Assembly (NCBI RefSeq): GCF_003346715.1
Contig: NZ_QQPQ01000004.1
Span: 158,774 to 222,773 of the forward strand
Direction of reading: 5' to 3'
Length of the DNA stretch: 64,000 bases
Source: Oceanispirochaeta sp. M1
GTDB lineage: Bacteria; Spirochaetota; Spirochaetia; DSM-2461
The notes beneath the pieces were generated by a model that searched no databases, had not been told where the DNA came from, and saw only the letters and a program-made list of their open reading frames with translations. Position numbers and translations under genes: made by a program. Positions 8,363 to 15,620 of the stretch are shown here, in pieces; the first letter of the stretch is position 1, and each line of letters opens with the position of its first letter.

Positions 8363-10075
8363 CTACTTATGTGTATCAGGTTTTTTTTTGAGTGATGTAT
8401 AAAGAAATCTTTTAATCTTCATAGAAGGAGTCTTTTCAAAAGGCTCCTCCTGCTCAATCATTTTCCCCAGACGGCTCAGGGTATTGAGGCTGCTGTTGGC
8501 AGTCTGTCTGATCTTCTCCAGAGTCTCTTCTCTGATTTTATTCAGCTCTTCAGGTTTTCCCTTCAAATTTTTAAAAAAATCATCAAGTTTATCAGAATTG
8601 AGTTGGACCCTTCCTACCAGGGTATTACCGATTCTTGCAACAAGAGATTCCTGAACAAAAGGGTCTCTGTTTAACACAGCCTCGATCTCCTCGGGATAAA
8701 TATTCTCTCCGTTGGGTCCTAGAATCATATTTTTCAGACGGCCTTTGACAAAAAGGACATTATTCTTATCCAGATATCCAAGGTCTCCAGTCTTAAACCA
8801 GCCGTCTTCAGTAAAGACTTCGGCGGTCTTCTCTTCATCCTTGTAATAACCAAGCATAATATTGGGTCCCGTCGCCTGAATTTCACCATCCCCGGTCTCG
8901 GGGTTGATATCAGCAACTCTGAGCTGAACATCGGTAAAGGGTTTGCCAATGGCTCTATAGACTGAAAGGGCAGGTGTATCTCCTGCCAGACAGGGCGCTG
9001 TTTCTGTCAAACCATAACCTACAGAATATGGAAATTTCGCATCCCTGAGAAACATCTCTACATCTGGAGCAAGAGGAGCACCGCCCACTCCAAAAAATTT
9101 CAGATTCCCCCCAAAAAGAGCCTTCAGTTTCTTACCCGCCACAAAACGGTTCAAAAGAAATCGGGTAGGTCTGAAGGCATAAAGTGCCTTCAATATTTTT
9201 TTTGAAGCAAATTTGGGAGCAATACTGCTTCTATATATTTTTTCAATTAGGAGAGGAACAGTGAGCATTTGCTGGGGTCTGACCTTCTGCAGCGCCGGCA
9301 GCATAATTCTTGCAGTAGGTGCACCCTTGATGTAATGAATCGAAGCTCCGCTTATCATGGGAAGAATGAGTCCCAGGGTACATTCATAGGAATGAGCCAG
9401 AGGCAGAACTGAAAAAAATGAATCTCCCTCATTAGCATCGCAAATCGGTATTCCGACATAGGCATTATGAGTGATATTTTTATGAGAGAGCATTACACCC
9501 TTTGAATTACCAGTAGTACCTGATGTGTACAGAATTGCTGCAATATCGTCTTCTTCAGAAGCATACAGATGATCATCTTCTTTGAAGCTGTCATCCTTCA
9601 ACAGATTTCCTGATTCCTCAAAACTGACCGAATCTTTATCTTTTAGTATTTTACCGCATTTTAATCCATCTTTGATAAGAACAATTTTATTGGATTTAGC
9701 AGGAGCACTGTCAGCAATTTTTTCCAGAACTTTCTCGGAAATGAAAAGAAATACAGAGTCTGAATGATCAATTATATTGAGAGTTTGTTCTTTGGGAAAA
9801 TCAGGCATGATGGGAACAGAGACAGCACCCATAGTTGCAACGGCCAGATATATCTGTCCCCATTCAGGGCGGCTCTCACTGATCAGAGCAACCTTGTCAC
9901 CAACCTGTACTCCGTTATCTTTTAGATAGCTTTGGATTCTTTTAATATTTTTTGCTACCTGACCATAACTCTCACTCTCTTCTCCGGCATATCCGAGAAA
10001 ATTCAGATCTTTATAGGCCTCGCGGCTTTTGGACCAGGTATCACTCAATGTGTATTTATCTAGTTCATATGTCAT
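8363..10075 (-). CDS. Long-chain fatty acid--CoA ligase (AMP-binding)
   Basis: Adenylate-forming enzyme, 570 aa, activating fatty acids to acyl-CoA with ATP. The P-loop YTSGTTGNSKGVML is the signature of the superfamily. VGYGLTETAP (A5), GWFKTGDLGY (A7) and GRLKNMILGPNGENIYPEEIE (hinge and A8 region) follow in order. The C-terminus is rich in Lys and ends in a charged tail typical of membrane-associated FACL enzymes. The start ATG has GGAG 8 nt upstream. Transcribed alone with its own terminator. Confidence 0.92.
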   Translation of the reverse strand: MTYELDKYTLSDTWSKSREAYKDLNFLGYAGEESESYGQVAKNIKRIQSYLKDNGVQVGDKVALISESRPEWGQIYLAVATMGAVSVPIMPDFPKEQTLNIIDHSDSVFLFISEKVLEKIADSAPAKSNKIVLIKDGLKCGKILKDKDSVSFEESGNLLKDDSFKEDDHLYASEEDDIAAILYTSGTTGNSKGVMLSHKNITHNAYVGIPICDANEGDSFFSVLPLAHSYECTLGLILPMISGASIHYIKGAPTARIMLPALQKVRPQQMLTVPLLIEKIYRSSIAPKFASKKILKALYAFRPTRFLLNRFVAGKKLKALFGGNLKFFGVGGAPLAPDVEMFLRDAKFPYSVGYGLTETAPCLAGDTPALSVYRAIGKPFTDVQLRVADINPETGDGEIQATGPNIMLGYYKDEEKTAEVFTEDGWFKTGDLGYLDKNNVLFVKGRLKNMILGPNGENIYPEEIEAVLNRDPFVQESLVARIGNTLVGRVQLNSDKLDDFFKNLKGKPEELNKIREETLEKIRQTANSSLNTLSRLGKMIEQEEPFEKTPSMKIKRFLYTSLKKKPDTHK

Positions 10076-10371
10076 TGATTAAACTCCATTTTTAAACTTG
10101 TACTTTTATTTTAACATCACTCACTCAAAAAGTGTATTGTGAATAACCACTCACATCTTGAACGCAATTATGCATATGGTCAAAGTTTTTTTACACAATA
10201 GTACATGTTCATCGTATGAAAAATAGTAAAGTTCCACTATTTTGTGCAGTATATTCAAACTAATCATGAAATTATGAATGAAATATAATGTTTCAAACCA
10301 TATTACCGTAAAAACAGTCAATTCCACAAAAAATCCAGTTCCTGGAATAAATCCTTTCAAGAACTCTCCTA
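10076..10371. other. AT-rich intergenic region, no gene recognised
   Basis: About 300 nt between the divergent acyl-CoA ligase and asd promoters. Short open frames here lack ribosome sites and resemble nothing. No clear repeat or RNA gene was seen. Confidence 0.4.
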
Positions 10372-10400
10372 TTTACAGTATTTATCTTAAAACGTATAGT
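10372..10400 (+). promoter_or_regulatory. Promoter of asd
   Basis: TTTACA (10372-10377), 17 nt, TATAGT (10395-10400). The predicted start near 10407 leaves a leader of about 105 nt before the asd GTG. Confidence 0.55.
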
Positions 10401-10411
10401 TTCAAAAACCC

Positions 10412-10491
10412 TTCAGCCCTGTGCTGAAAAAACATCAGAGTGATGATTACACTACCAGGGAGCATTTAGAATCCTGGTGTTACTCACTCTG
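10412..10491 (+). promoter_or_regulatory. Structured 5' leader of asd
   Basis: Two hairpins in the predicted leader. The first is TTCAGC/GCTGAA (10412-10417, 10423-10428). The second is a long stem with CAGAGTGA/TCACTCTG outer arms (10436-10443, 10484-10491) and ACCAGG/CCTGGT inner arms (10454-10459, 10473-10478). There is no T run. It does not match the lysine or SAM riboswitch patterns I know, but position and structure suggest translational or attenuation control. Confidence 0.4.
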
Positions 10492-10511
10492 CTAGAGAAT
10501 AGGAGAAAACC

Positions 10512-11633
10512 GTGAAGAAAGTCGGGATTATTGGATGGAGAGGAATGGTAGGGTCAGTGCTGATGGACAGAATGATGTCCGAGGGCGATTTCACCAGAAA
10601 AACAATGGAGCCTCTGCTTTTCTCCACATCCCAGGCCGGGCAGAAAGCCCCTGATTTCGGAAGAGAACTGCCCCCGCTGGCAGATGCCTTTGATATTGAT
10701 TTATTGAAAAATCAGGACGTAATTATTACCTGCCAGGGCGGCTCCTACACGGAAAAAATATACCCAGAACTTAAAAAATCCGGATGGAAAGGTTATTGGA
10801 TCGATGCAGCCTCAACCCTGAGAATGAAGGAAGACAGTCTTATCGTACTGGACCCAGTGAACAGGAATGTTATAGACAACGGCTTAAAGTCTGGAATTAC
10901 CACATATGTGGGTGGAAACTGTACCGTCAGCCTCATGCTGATGGCTCTGGGCGGACTGTTCAAAGAAAACCTCGTAGAATGGATGACATCCATGACCTAT
11001 CAGGCAGCATCCGGAGCCGGTGCAAGAAACATGAAAGAACTCATCTCACAGATGGATGTACTGGGTAAAAGCGGAGAAAGAATGCTTGATCCCGCCAGCG
11101 CCATACTTGAACTGGATAAAAAGATAAGCGAAACAATGCGCAGTGCTGATTTTCCGACAGATCAGTTCGGAGCTCCCCTGGCCGGCAGCCTGATCCCCTG
11201 GATTGATAAAGCCATGGATAACGGGATGACCAAGGAAGAGTGGAAAGGATTTGCCGAAACCAATAAAATTCTTATGAACGACCCTGCAATTCCAATTGAC
11301 GGACTCTGTGTCAGAATCGGTTCCATGCGCTGTCACAGCCAGGCACTGACCATCAAGATGACCAAAGATCTGCCGCTGGATGAAATTGAAGATATTATTA
11401 AAAATGACAATGACTGGGTAAAATTCATCCCCAACAGCAAGGAAGAATCCCTGGCCGGCCTTACACCTGCAGCCGTATCCGGAAAACTGACAGTTCCTGT
11501 AGGAAGAGTCAGGAAACTGAATATGGGTCCAGATTATCTGACAGCATTTACCGTAGGTGACCAGCTCCTCTGGGGTGCAGCAGAACCTGTAAGACGCATG
11601 CTGAATATAACTCTGGATCATCTTGAAGGATAA
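10512..11633 (+). CDS. asd: Aspartate-semialdehyde dehydrogenase
   Basis: NADPH-dependent enzyme converting aspartyl phosphate to aspartate semialdehyde, the branch to lysine/diaminopimelate, threonine and methionine. 373 aa, close to the gammaproteobacterial Asd length. The N-terminal Rossmann motif is [14 protein letters not shown]. The catalytic Cys lies in [28 protein letters not shown] follows, and the conserved His of RCHSQALT is seen later. The start is GTG with AGGAG 7 nt upstream. It is monocistronic, between its own promoter/leader and a strong terminator. Confidence 0.96.
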   Translation: MKKVGIIGWRGMVGSVLMDRMMSEGDFTRKTMEPLLFSTSQAGQKAPDFGRELPPLADAFDIDLLKNQDVIITCQGGSYTEKIYPELKKSGWKGYWIDAASTLRMKEDSLIVLDPVNRNVIDNGLKSGITTYVGGNCTVSLMLMALGGLFKENLVEWMTSMTYQAASGAGARNMKELISQMDVLGKSGERMLDPASAILELDKKISETMRSADFPTDQFGAPLAGSLIPWIDKAMDNGMTKEEWKGFAETNKILMNDPAIPIDGLCVRIGSMRCHSQALTIKMTKDLPLDEIEDIIKNDNDWVKFIPNSKEESLAGLTPAAVSGKLTVPVGRVRKLNMGPDYLTAFTVGDQLLWGAAEPVRRMLNITLDHLEG

Positions 11634-11655
11634 TCAGTCAAATTAAAAAATATAA

Positions 11656-11680
11656 AAACCCGCCTGTTCAGGCGGGTTTT
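11656..11680 (+). terminator. Terminator of asd
   Basis: AAACCCGCCT-GTTC-AGGCGGGTTTT: 10-bp GC-rich stem with a tetraloop, directly after the asd stop. Flanking A and T runs make it potentially bidirectional. Confidence 0.9.
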
Positions 11681-11711
11681 CTTTGCTATACTGATAGTAA
11701 GGGAGGCTCTG

Positions 11712-12374
11712 ATGACCCGTCGGCAGAAACTAGTATTGATTCTCTTAACCACAGTTACCCTCTCCCCTCTGTGGGCATTCAACTACGGAGTCCGTTTCAA
11801 TTTTGGACTGAGCAGTGGAACAGGATCAGAATGGTACAAAACTCTGGACCAGGCCGGAAGCATCAGTTTCAACAAAGTTATCCCTACCGTCGGAATAGGT
11901 GTGTTTACAGAATTCGATATGACACCGGACTTATTATTTACACCGGAACTTAACTATGTACTGAACCGTGGAACTTCAATGGCAGATGATTTTGACAATT
12001 TCATAAGGACACAGACAGTCCACTCAATAGAGATTATGCTTCCCCTTGCTCATGATTTCAAATTTGATTCGGGTAATAAGGCATTCAGAATATTGGGCGG
12101 TTTTCAACTTCTCTACTCCTTTCATCTTGAACAAAGCATTGAAATCAACGGTAATGAACGATTCACACCGGATATGAAAAATCTGAAGCCTTTTTCCATG
12201 GGCTTTGTTCTGGGTGGTGGATTAGAGTTCAGAAAACAAAAAAAGATGTCCTGGTTTCTGGATATGAGAATGATTATTCCCGCCTCTGTAAGAATAGAAT
12301 ACTCACTGCCCGACGGCAGTACTAATGAATTCAAGACCCTGGAGCTGCTCTTGGGCAGTGGTATTAAATTTTAA
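11712..12374 (+). CDS. Outer-membrane beta-barrel protein (OMP_b-brl type)
   Basis: 220 aa with an N-terminal signal peptide (about residues 1-22, ending LSPLWA). The rest shows alternating hydrophobic/polar strands and aromatic residues at strand ends, as in small eight-stranded barrels of the PorT/OmpX-like families. No enzymatic motif is seen. The ribosome site GGGAGG precedes ATG 11712. A TATACT lies about 20 nt upstream but no good -35 is visible because the asd terminator is there, so it may rely on read-through. Function unknown. Confidence 0.7.
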   Translation: MTRRQKLVLILLTTVTLSPLWAFNYGVRFNFGLSSGTGSEWYKTLDQAGSISFNKVIPTVGIGVFTEFDMTPDLLFTPELNYVLNRGTSMADDFDNFIRTQTVHSIEIMLPLAHDFKFDSGNKAFRILGGFQLLYSFHLEQSIEINGNERFTPDMKNLKPFSMGFVLGGGLEFRKQKKMSWFLDMRMIIPASVRIEYSLPDGSTNEFKTLELLLGSGIKF

Positions 12375-12381
12375 GAAAAAT

Positions 12382-12567
12382 TCAGAAATAACGGGAAATG
12401 ATTTCTACGGCCTGTTCCATCCACATGGCATCAACAACATCAAATCGGCTTAAGCCTGGACTATCAATATCCAGAACAGCCAGGACTTCATCCCCTTTAG
12501 ATATGGGAACAATAAGCTGAGGATAATCGTTCTCCCGATCTCCACTGATTTTAAAGGGTTCAAACAT
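12382..12567 (-). CDS. Short GAF-domain fragment, remnant of free-methionine-(R)-sulfoxide reductase
   Basis: 61 aa matching only the C-terminal end of the fRMsr (MsrC/YebR) GAF domain: QLIVPISKGDEVLAVLDIDS followed by a FD..D turn and a last helix. The full family is about 150-165 aa and uses three Cys residues. All of these, and the N-terminal two thirds, are absent here. No upstream frame supplies them. It nevertheless keeps a good promoter and an AGAGG site 8 nt before ATG 12567, so the fragment is probably expressed. It is either a decaying gene or a reduced ligand-binding stub. Confidence 0.6.
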   Translation of the reverse strand: MFEPFKISGDRENDYPQLIVPISKGDEVLAVLDIDSPGLSRFDVVDAMWMEQAVEIISRYF

Positions 12568-12594
12568 AAAACAAGCCTCTTTTATTTGCTATAA

Positions 12595-12622
12595 AGTATA
12601 GGCAGGGAAATGTAATTGACAA
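12595..12622 (-). promoter_or_regulatory. Promoter of the GAF fragment
   Basis: Minus strand TTGTCA (12622-12617), 16 nt, TATACT (12600-12595). Its -35 overlaps the -35 of the divergent GHMP kinase promoter. Confidence 0.55.
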
Positions 12623-12644
12623 GGCCTTTCCCCAGCTTGATAAT
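12616..12644 (+). promoter_or_regulatory. Promoter of the GHMP kinase gene
   Basis: TTGACA (12616-12621), 17 nt, GATAAT (12639-12644), near consensus. Seven nt separate the -10 from ATG 12652, predicting a leaderless mRNA. Confidence 0.7.
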
Positions 12645-12651
12645 ACTGCTT

Positions 12652-13653
12652 ATGATTCATAAAGCTAGAGCCTATCCCCGGGCCGCCCTTATCGGAAATC
12701 CGTCTGACGGCTATTTTGGAAAAACAATTGCATTCACTTTCAGTAACTTTCATGCAGACGTGACTCTTTACGACAGCCCGGAGCTGGAAATACTTCCGGC
12801 CAGGAGAGATCAATCCCGATTTTCCTCCCTGGAAACGATGGCCTCTGATGTTGATCAGTATGGATATTACGGAGGCATCCGCCTGATAAAAGCCTCATTA
12901 AAAAAATTCCATTTCTGGTGTTCAAAGAGAGAAATCCCTTTACACAGACGTAACTTCACAATCCGCTATCACACTGATATTCCAGCCCATCTTGGACTGG
13001 CCGGATCATCAGCAATAATTACAGCATCAATGAGAGTGCTCATGGCATTTTACAAGGTGGATATTCCCGAATATCTCCTGGCATCCCTGGTGCTCTCGGT
13101 TGAAACAGAAGAGCTGGGTATCGGTGCAGGACTTCAGGACAGGGTTGCCCAGGCATATAACGGCATTGTTCATATGGATTTTGAAAAAAGTCTGATAGAA
13201 GAGAGAGGCTATGGCGAATACAGTCGGCTGGATAATGTAGTTCACCCGGATTATTACATCGCATATAAGGTGGATAGTGCGGAAGGCACCGAGCTGTTTC
13301 ATAATAATCTACGCTACCGCTGGGAAAACGGTGATGTAGAAATTATTAAAGCCATGAAGGGTTTTGCCCGGCTGACTGATGATTACCGGGCTGCTCTGGA
13401 AGCAGGAGAAATAGCCCTTCTTGACCGGATTATCAATGCCAATTTTGACCTGCGTCATTCCATTATGAACCTGAACCCTGATCATGTCCGGATGGTGCAG
13501 ACTGCAAGGGAGGCCGGAGCCAGTGCCAAATTTACCGGTTCCGGCGGTGCACTTATCGGCATCAGCAATGGAGAAAAGGGTTTCAGACATCTGAAGGCAG
13601 CCCTGGAAGCCATGGGCTGCTGTGTGATACGCCCCCGAATAACCTTACATTGA
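12652..13653 (+). CDS. GHMP-family sugar kinase, glucuronokinase-like
   Basis: 333 aa. The N-terminal RAALIGNPSDGYFGKTIA and the ATP-binding loop HLGLAGSSAIITASMR are GHMP kinase motifs 1 and 2. Motif 3 is KFTGSGGALIGI near the end. The NPSDGYFGK variant is that of glucuronokinase-like members rather than galactokinase or mevalonate kinase. The product would be a sugar 1-phosphate, which fits the galU gene 28 nt downstream. ATG 12652 is chosen because a strong promoter ends 7 nt before it; the longer TTG frame would start inside the -35. Substrate assignment is inference. Confidence 0.8.
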   Translation: MIHKARAYPRAALIGNPSDGYFGKTIAFTFSNFHADVTLYDSPELEILPARRDQSRFSSLETMASDVDQYGYYGGIRLIKASLKKFHFWCSKREIPLHRRNFTIRYHTDIPAHLGLAGSSAIITASMRVLMAFYKVDIPEYLLASLVLSVETEELGIGAGLQDRVAQAYNGIVHMDFEKSLIEERGYGEYSRLDNVVHPDYYIAYKVDSAEGTELFHNNLRYRWENGDVEIIKAMKGFARLTDDYRAALEAGEIALLDRIINANFDLRHSIMNLNPDHVRMVQTAREAGASAKFTGSGGALIGISNGEKGFRHLKAALEAMGCCVIRPRITLH

Positions 13654-13681
13654 AACAACTAGCAGAACAAAGGAGCCACAG

Positions 13682-14608
13682 ATGATGGTAAAAAAAGCAG
13701 TAATACCCGCAGCAGGATATGGTACAAGATTTCTCCCGGCCACTAAAAGTCAGCCCAAGGAGATGCTGCCTCTGGTTGATACTCCGACAATACAGTATGT
13801 AGTTCAGGAAGCTGTAGATGCCGGTATAAAAGATATATTGATGATAATCGGTCGGGGAAAAAGATCCGTTGAAGAGCACTTCTCCAGAAATTTCGAACTT
13901 GAATATCAGCTTCGTGAGAAAAACAAAACCGAAGAACTGGCAATGATTAAGACAGTACCCGATGATGTCCGCATTCATTTTGTCTGGCAGCATGATCAGC
14001 TTGGTCTGGGCCATGCAATAAGCTGTGCAAAAGATCATGTAGGGAACGAACCCTTTGCAGTACTTCTGGGAGATACGGTACTGGAGGCAGCTGCCGGTGC
14101 ACCTCCCGTGATCAAACAGCTGATGGATGTATATGAAAAGCACGAAGAAGCCGTGCTGGCCCTGGAAGAGGTTCCCATGGAAAAAGTGAGCCGTTATGGA
14201 GTAATCAGCGGCAGCCTGCAGGAGGGGAATGTGTATGAGCTGGATGGACTTATTGAGAAACCATCCATGGAAGAAGCCCCTTCCAATCTGGTAATAGCCA
14301 GCCGCTACGTACTGCCACCGGAAATTTTCAGTGCTCTAGAAATGACCCCTCCCGGTAAAAATGATGAAGTGCAGCTTACAGATGCCTTAAAAATAATACT
14401 GGGCCAGAGTACGGTAGAAGATGGAAAAGTTATCTTCAACAATGAGAGTGCTAACGAACGGAGAATGTTCGGAGTTAAATTCAAAGGTGTCCGTCATGAT
14501 ATGGGAAACAAACTGGATTTCCTGAAAACAAGTATTCTTTACGGAATGCGACATAAGGAATTCGGCGAAGATTTAAAAGACTGGATGCGAAATCTGGATC
14601 TGGACTGA
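13682..14608 (+). CDS. galU: UTP--glucose-1-phosphate uridylyltransferase
   Basis: 308 aa; makes UDP-glucose from UTP and glucose 1-phosphate. The N-terminal KAVIPAAGYGTRFLPATKSQPKE-type signature is complete. The Mg-binding and substrate regions FAVLLGDTVLE, RYGVISG, GLIEKP and GVRHDMGNKLDFL follow in family order. AGGAG lies 6 nt before ATG 13682. It is downstream of the GHMP kinase in the same operon. Together with the UDP-glucose dehydrogenase gene 8 kb away it provides UDP-glucuronate for surface polysaccharide. Confidence 0.94.
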   Translation: MMVKKAVIPAAGYGTRFLPATKSQPKEMLPLVDTPTIQYVVQEAVDAGIKDILMIIGRGKRSVEEHFSRNFELEYQLREKNKTEELAMIKTVPDDVRIHFVWQHDQLGLGHAISCAKDHVGNEPFAVLLGDTVLEAAAGAPPVIKQLMDVYEKHEEAVLALEEVPMEKVSRYGVISGSLQEGNVYELDGLIEKPSMEEAPSNLVIASRYVLPPEIFSALEMTPPGKNDEVQLTDALKIILGQSTVEDGKVIFNNESANERRMFGVKFKGVRHDMGNKLDFLKTSILYGMRHKEFGEDLKDWMRNLDLD

Positions 14609-14612
14609 CCAG

Positions 14613-15080
14613 TTAAATCTTATTTTCTCTCAAGGTATGTAATAAGCTGTATACCTCATTATACAGCTTATTATTAATGACTTTTAACTCCTTAACATCA
14701 TATTCGAGCCGGAACAAACAATGCTCCTCCCGACCTGTACTTCTCAGGTTAGTTTCAATAATACTTCCAATAAGACAGTTCATAGAAATACCCTCCTCAG
14801 CTGATAACCTGGCAAGAGACTGATGAATTGCAGGTGCGATTCTCAATGGAATTTTACCCCTGTATCTTTTATCAGCAACTGCCTCGTTCAAAGCGCTCCT
14901 GGAGCTTAGGGAGTTTTTAATTATTGCTTCAATCTGAGAATCTACTGCATCAAGCACCGAGTTTCGGTCTGTCCCCTGGACGTGTATAGAAGGGATTTCG
15001 ACGCAACTTGCTTCATAACAGAATATATCTTTAGACCAGTAGATTCTAACTGTATAACTATGATGAAGATCAACAGACAT
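14613..15080 (-). CDS. HicB-like protein with ribbon-helix-helix domain, no HicA partner
   Basis: 155 aa. Residues 8-60 resemble the HicB partial RNase-H-like fold (YTVRIYWSKDIFCYEASCVEIP, Cys/Ala-rich). Residues about 87-113 resemble an Arc/MetJ-type ribbon-helix-helix: KIPLRIAPAIHQSLARLSAE then a SMNCLIGSII helix. HicB antitoxins repress their own operon through such a domain. A HicA toxin gene would be expected next to it, but none is seen on either side. GAGGAG lies 7 nt before ATG 15080. The 50-bp tandem array begins 44 nt upstream and is the obvious candidate binding region. It converges with galU, with only 4 nt between the stops. Confidence 0.72.
   Translation of the reverse strand: MSVDLHHSYTVRIYWSKDIFCYEASCVEIPSIHVQGTDRNSVLDAVDSQIEAIIKNSLSSRSALNEAVADKRYRGKIPLRIAPAIHQSLARLSAEEGISMNCLIGSIIETNLRSTGREEHCLFRLEYDVKELKVINNKLYNEVYSLLHTLRENKI
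14641..14672. other. Perfect 13-bp inverted repeat inside the 3' end of the HicB-like gene
   Basis: AATAAGCTGTATA / TATACAGCTTATT (14641-14653 with 14660-14672), 6-nt loop, 33 nt past the galU stop. It is coding in the opposite gene. It lacks a T run but may act as the galU mRNA end or a bidirectional roadblock. Confidence 0.5.
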
Positions 15081-15123
15081 TTATTTACTCCTCAATAAAA
15101 TATGAGATACTCAGGCCTTCATG

Positions 15124-15380
15124 CACTTTCAGCCTCTTTCGAATGCGGGCAATTCTGATATCATATGTGATATCACTTTCAGACTCATTCGAATTCGGCC
15201 AATTCTGATATCATATGTGATATCACTTTCAGCCTCATTTGAATGCGGGCAATTCTGATATCGTATGTGATATCACTTTCAGACTCATTCGAATGCGGGC
15301 AATTCTGATATCATATGTGATATCACTTTCAGCCTCATTCGAATGCGGGCAATTCTGATATCGTATGTGATATCACTTTC
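15124..15380. repeat. Five tandem 50-bp repeats plus a 7-bp partial unit
   Basis: Units start at 15124, 15174, 15224, 15274 and 15324, exactly 50 bp each, then CACTTTC at 15374-15380. Consensus parts are CACTTTCAG, CTCATTCGAATGCGGGCAA, TTCTGATATC and TATGTGATAT. Each unit boundary re-forms TGATATCA-TATG-TGATATCA, two self-complementary octamers. Unit length is not a multiple of three, so it is not coding. Copies differ at only a few positions. It lies directly upstream of the HicB/RHH gene, as an iteron-like operator would. Confidence 0.95.
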
Positions 15381-15620
15381 CAGGCCCTCCTATCCCTTTG
15401 CTTTTAATCACTGCGAGAAGTAATCTGTTGATTCAAAGTTTTTATATTTTACCGAATGGCGAAGAGGGATTGCAGTGGAGATGCTCCCTGCCTGCCTGGC
15501 GACCAGCCGGATCAGCGGGGCGGGTTACTTCCAGGATGACTTAAACTCCAACTGGCAAAAGAGTCAGAGAGGCCTAAGAGCTAAACAATTGATTACCCCT
15601 TAGGCCACATCATTACATTT
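15381..15620. other. Noncoding region with a GC-rich patch and a hairpin
   Basis: 240 nt between the repeat array and the ankyrin gene stop. A GC-rich patch (about 15475-15540) contrasts with its AT-rich surroundings and holds short self-complementary pieces. A stem GGCCTAAG/CTTAGGCC (15571-15578 with 15599-15606, 20-nt loop) follows the ankyrin gene and may end its mRNA, though no T run follows. No gene is supported. Confidence 0.4.

Noticed and set aside
10151..10360. 69-codon minus-strand frame in the acyl-CoA ligase/asd gap
   Set aside because: No ribosome site, no recognisable protein character, AT-rich random-like sequence.
10401..10511. Lysine or SAM riboswitch before asd
   Set aside because: The leader is too short and lacks the conserved cores of these classes; kept only as an unassigned structured leader.
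11046..11621. 191-codon minus frame opposite asd
   Set aside because: Asd on the plus strand has all catalytic motifs and a ribosome site; the opposite frame is Cys/His-rich in the way antisense shadows usually are.
15124..15380. CRISPR array
   Set aside because: The repeats are directly contiguous with no unique spacers, and the full 50 bp is conserved between units. No cas gene is present.
15480..15606. Integron attC site
   Set aside because: The hairpin arms GCCTAAG/CTTAGGC resemble attC core sites superficially, but the required GTTRRRY and RYYYAAC boxes are absent and there is no integrase.
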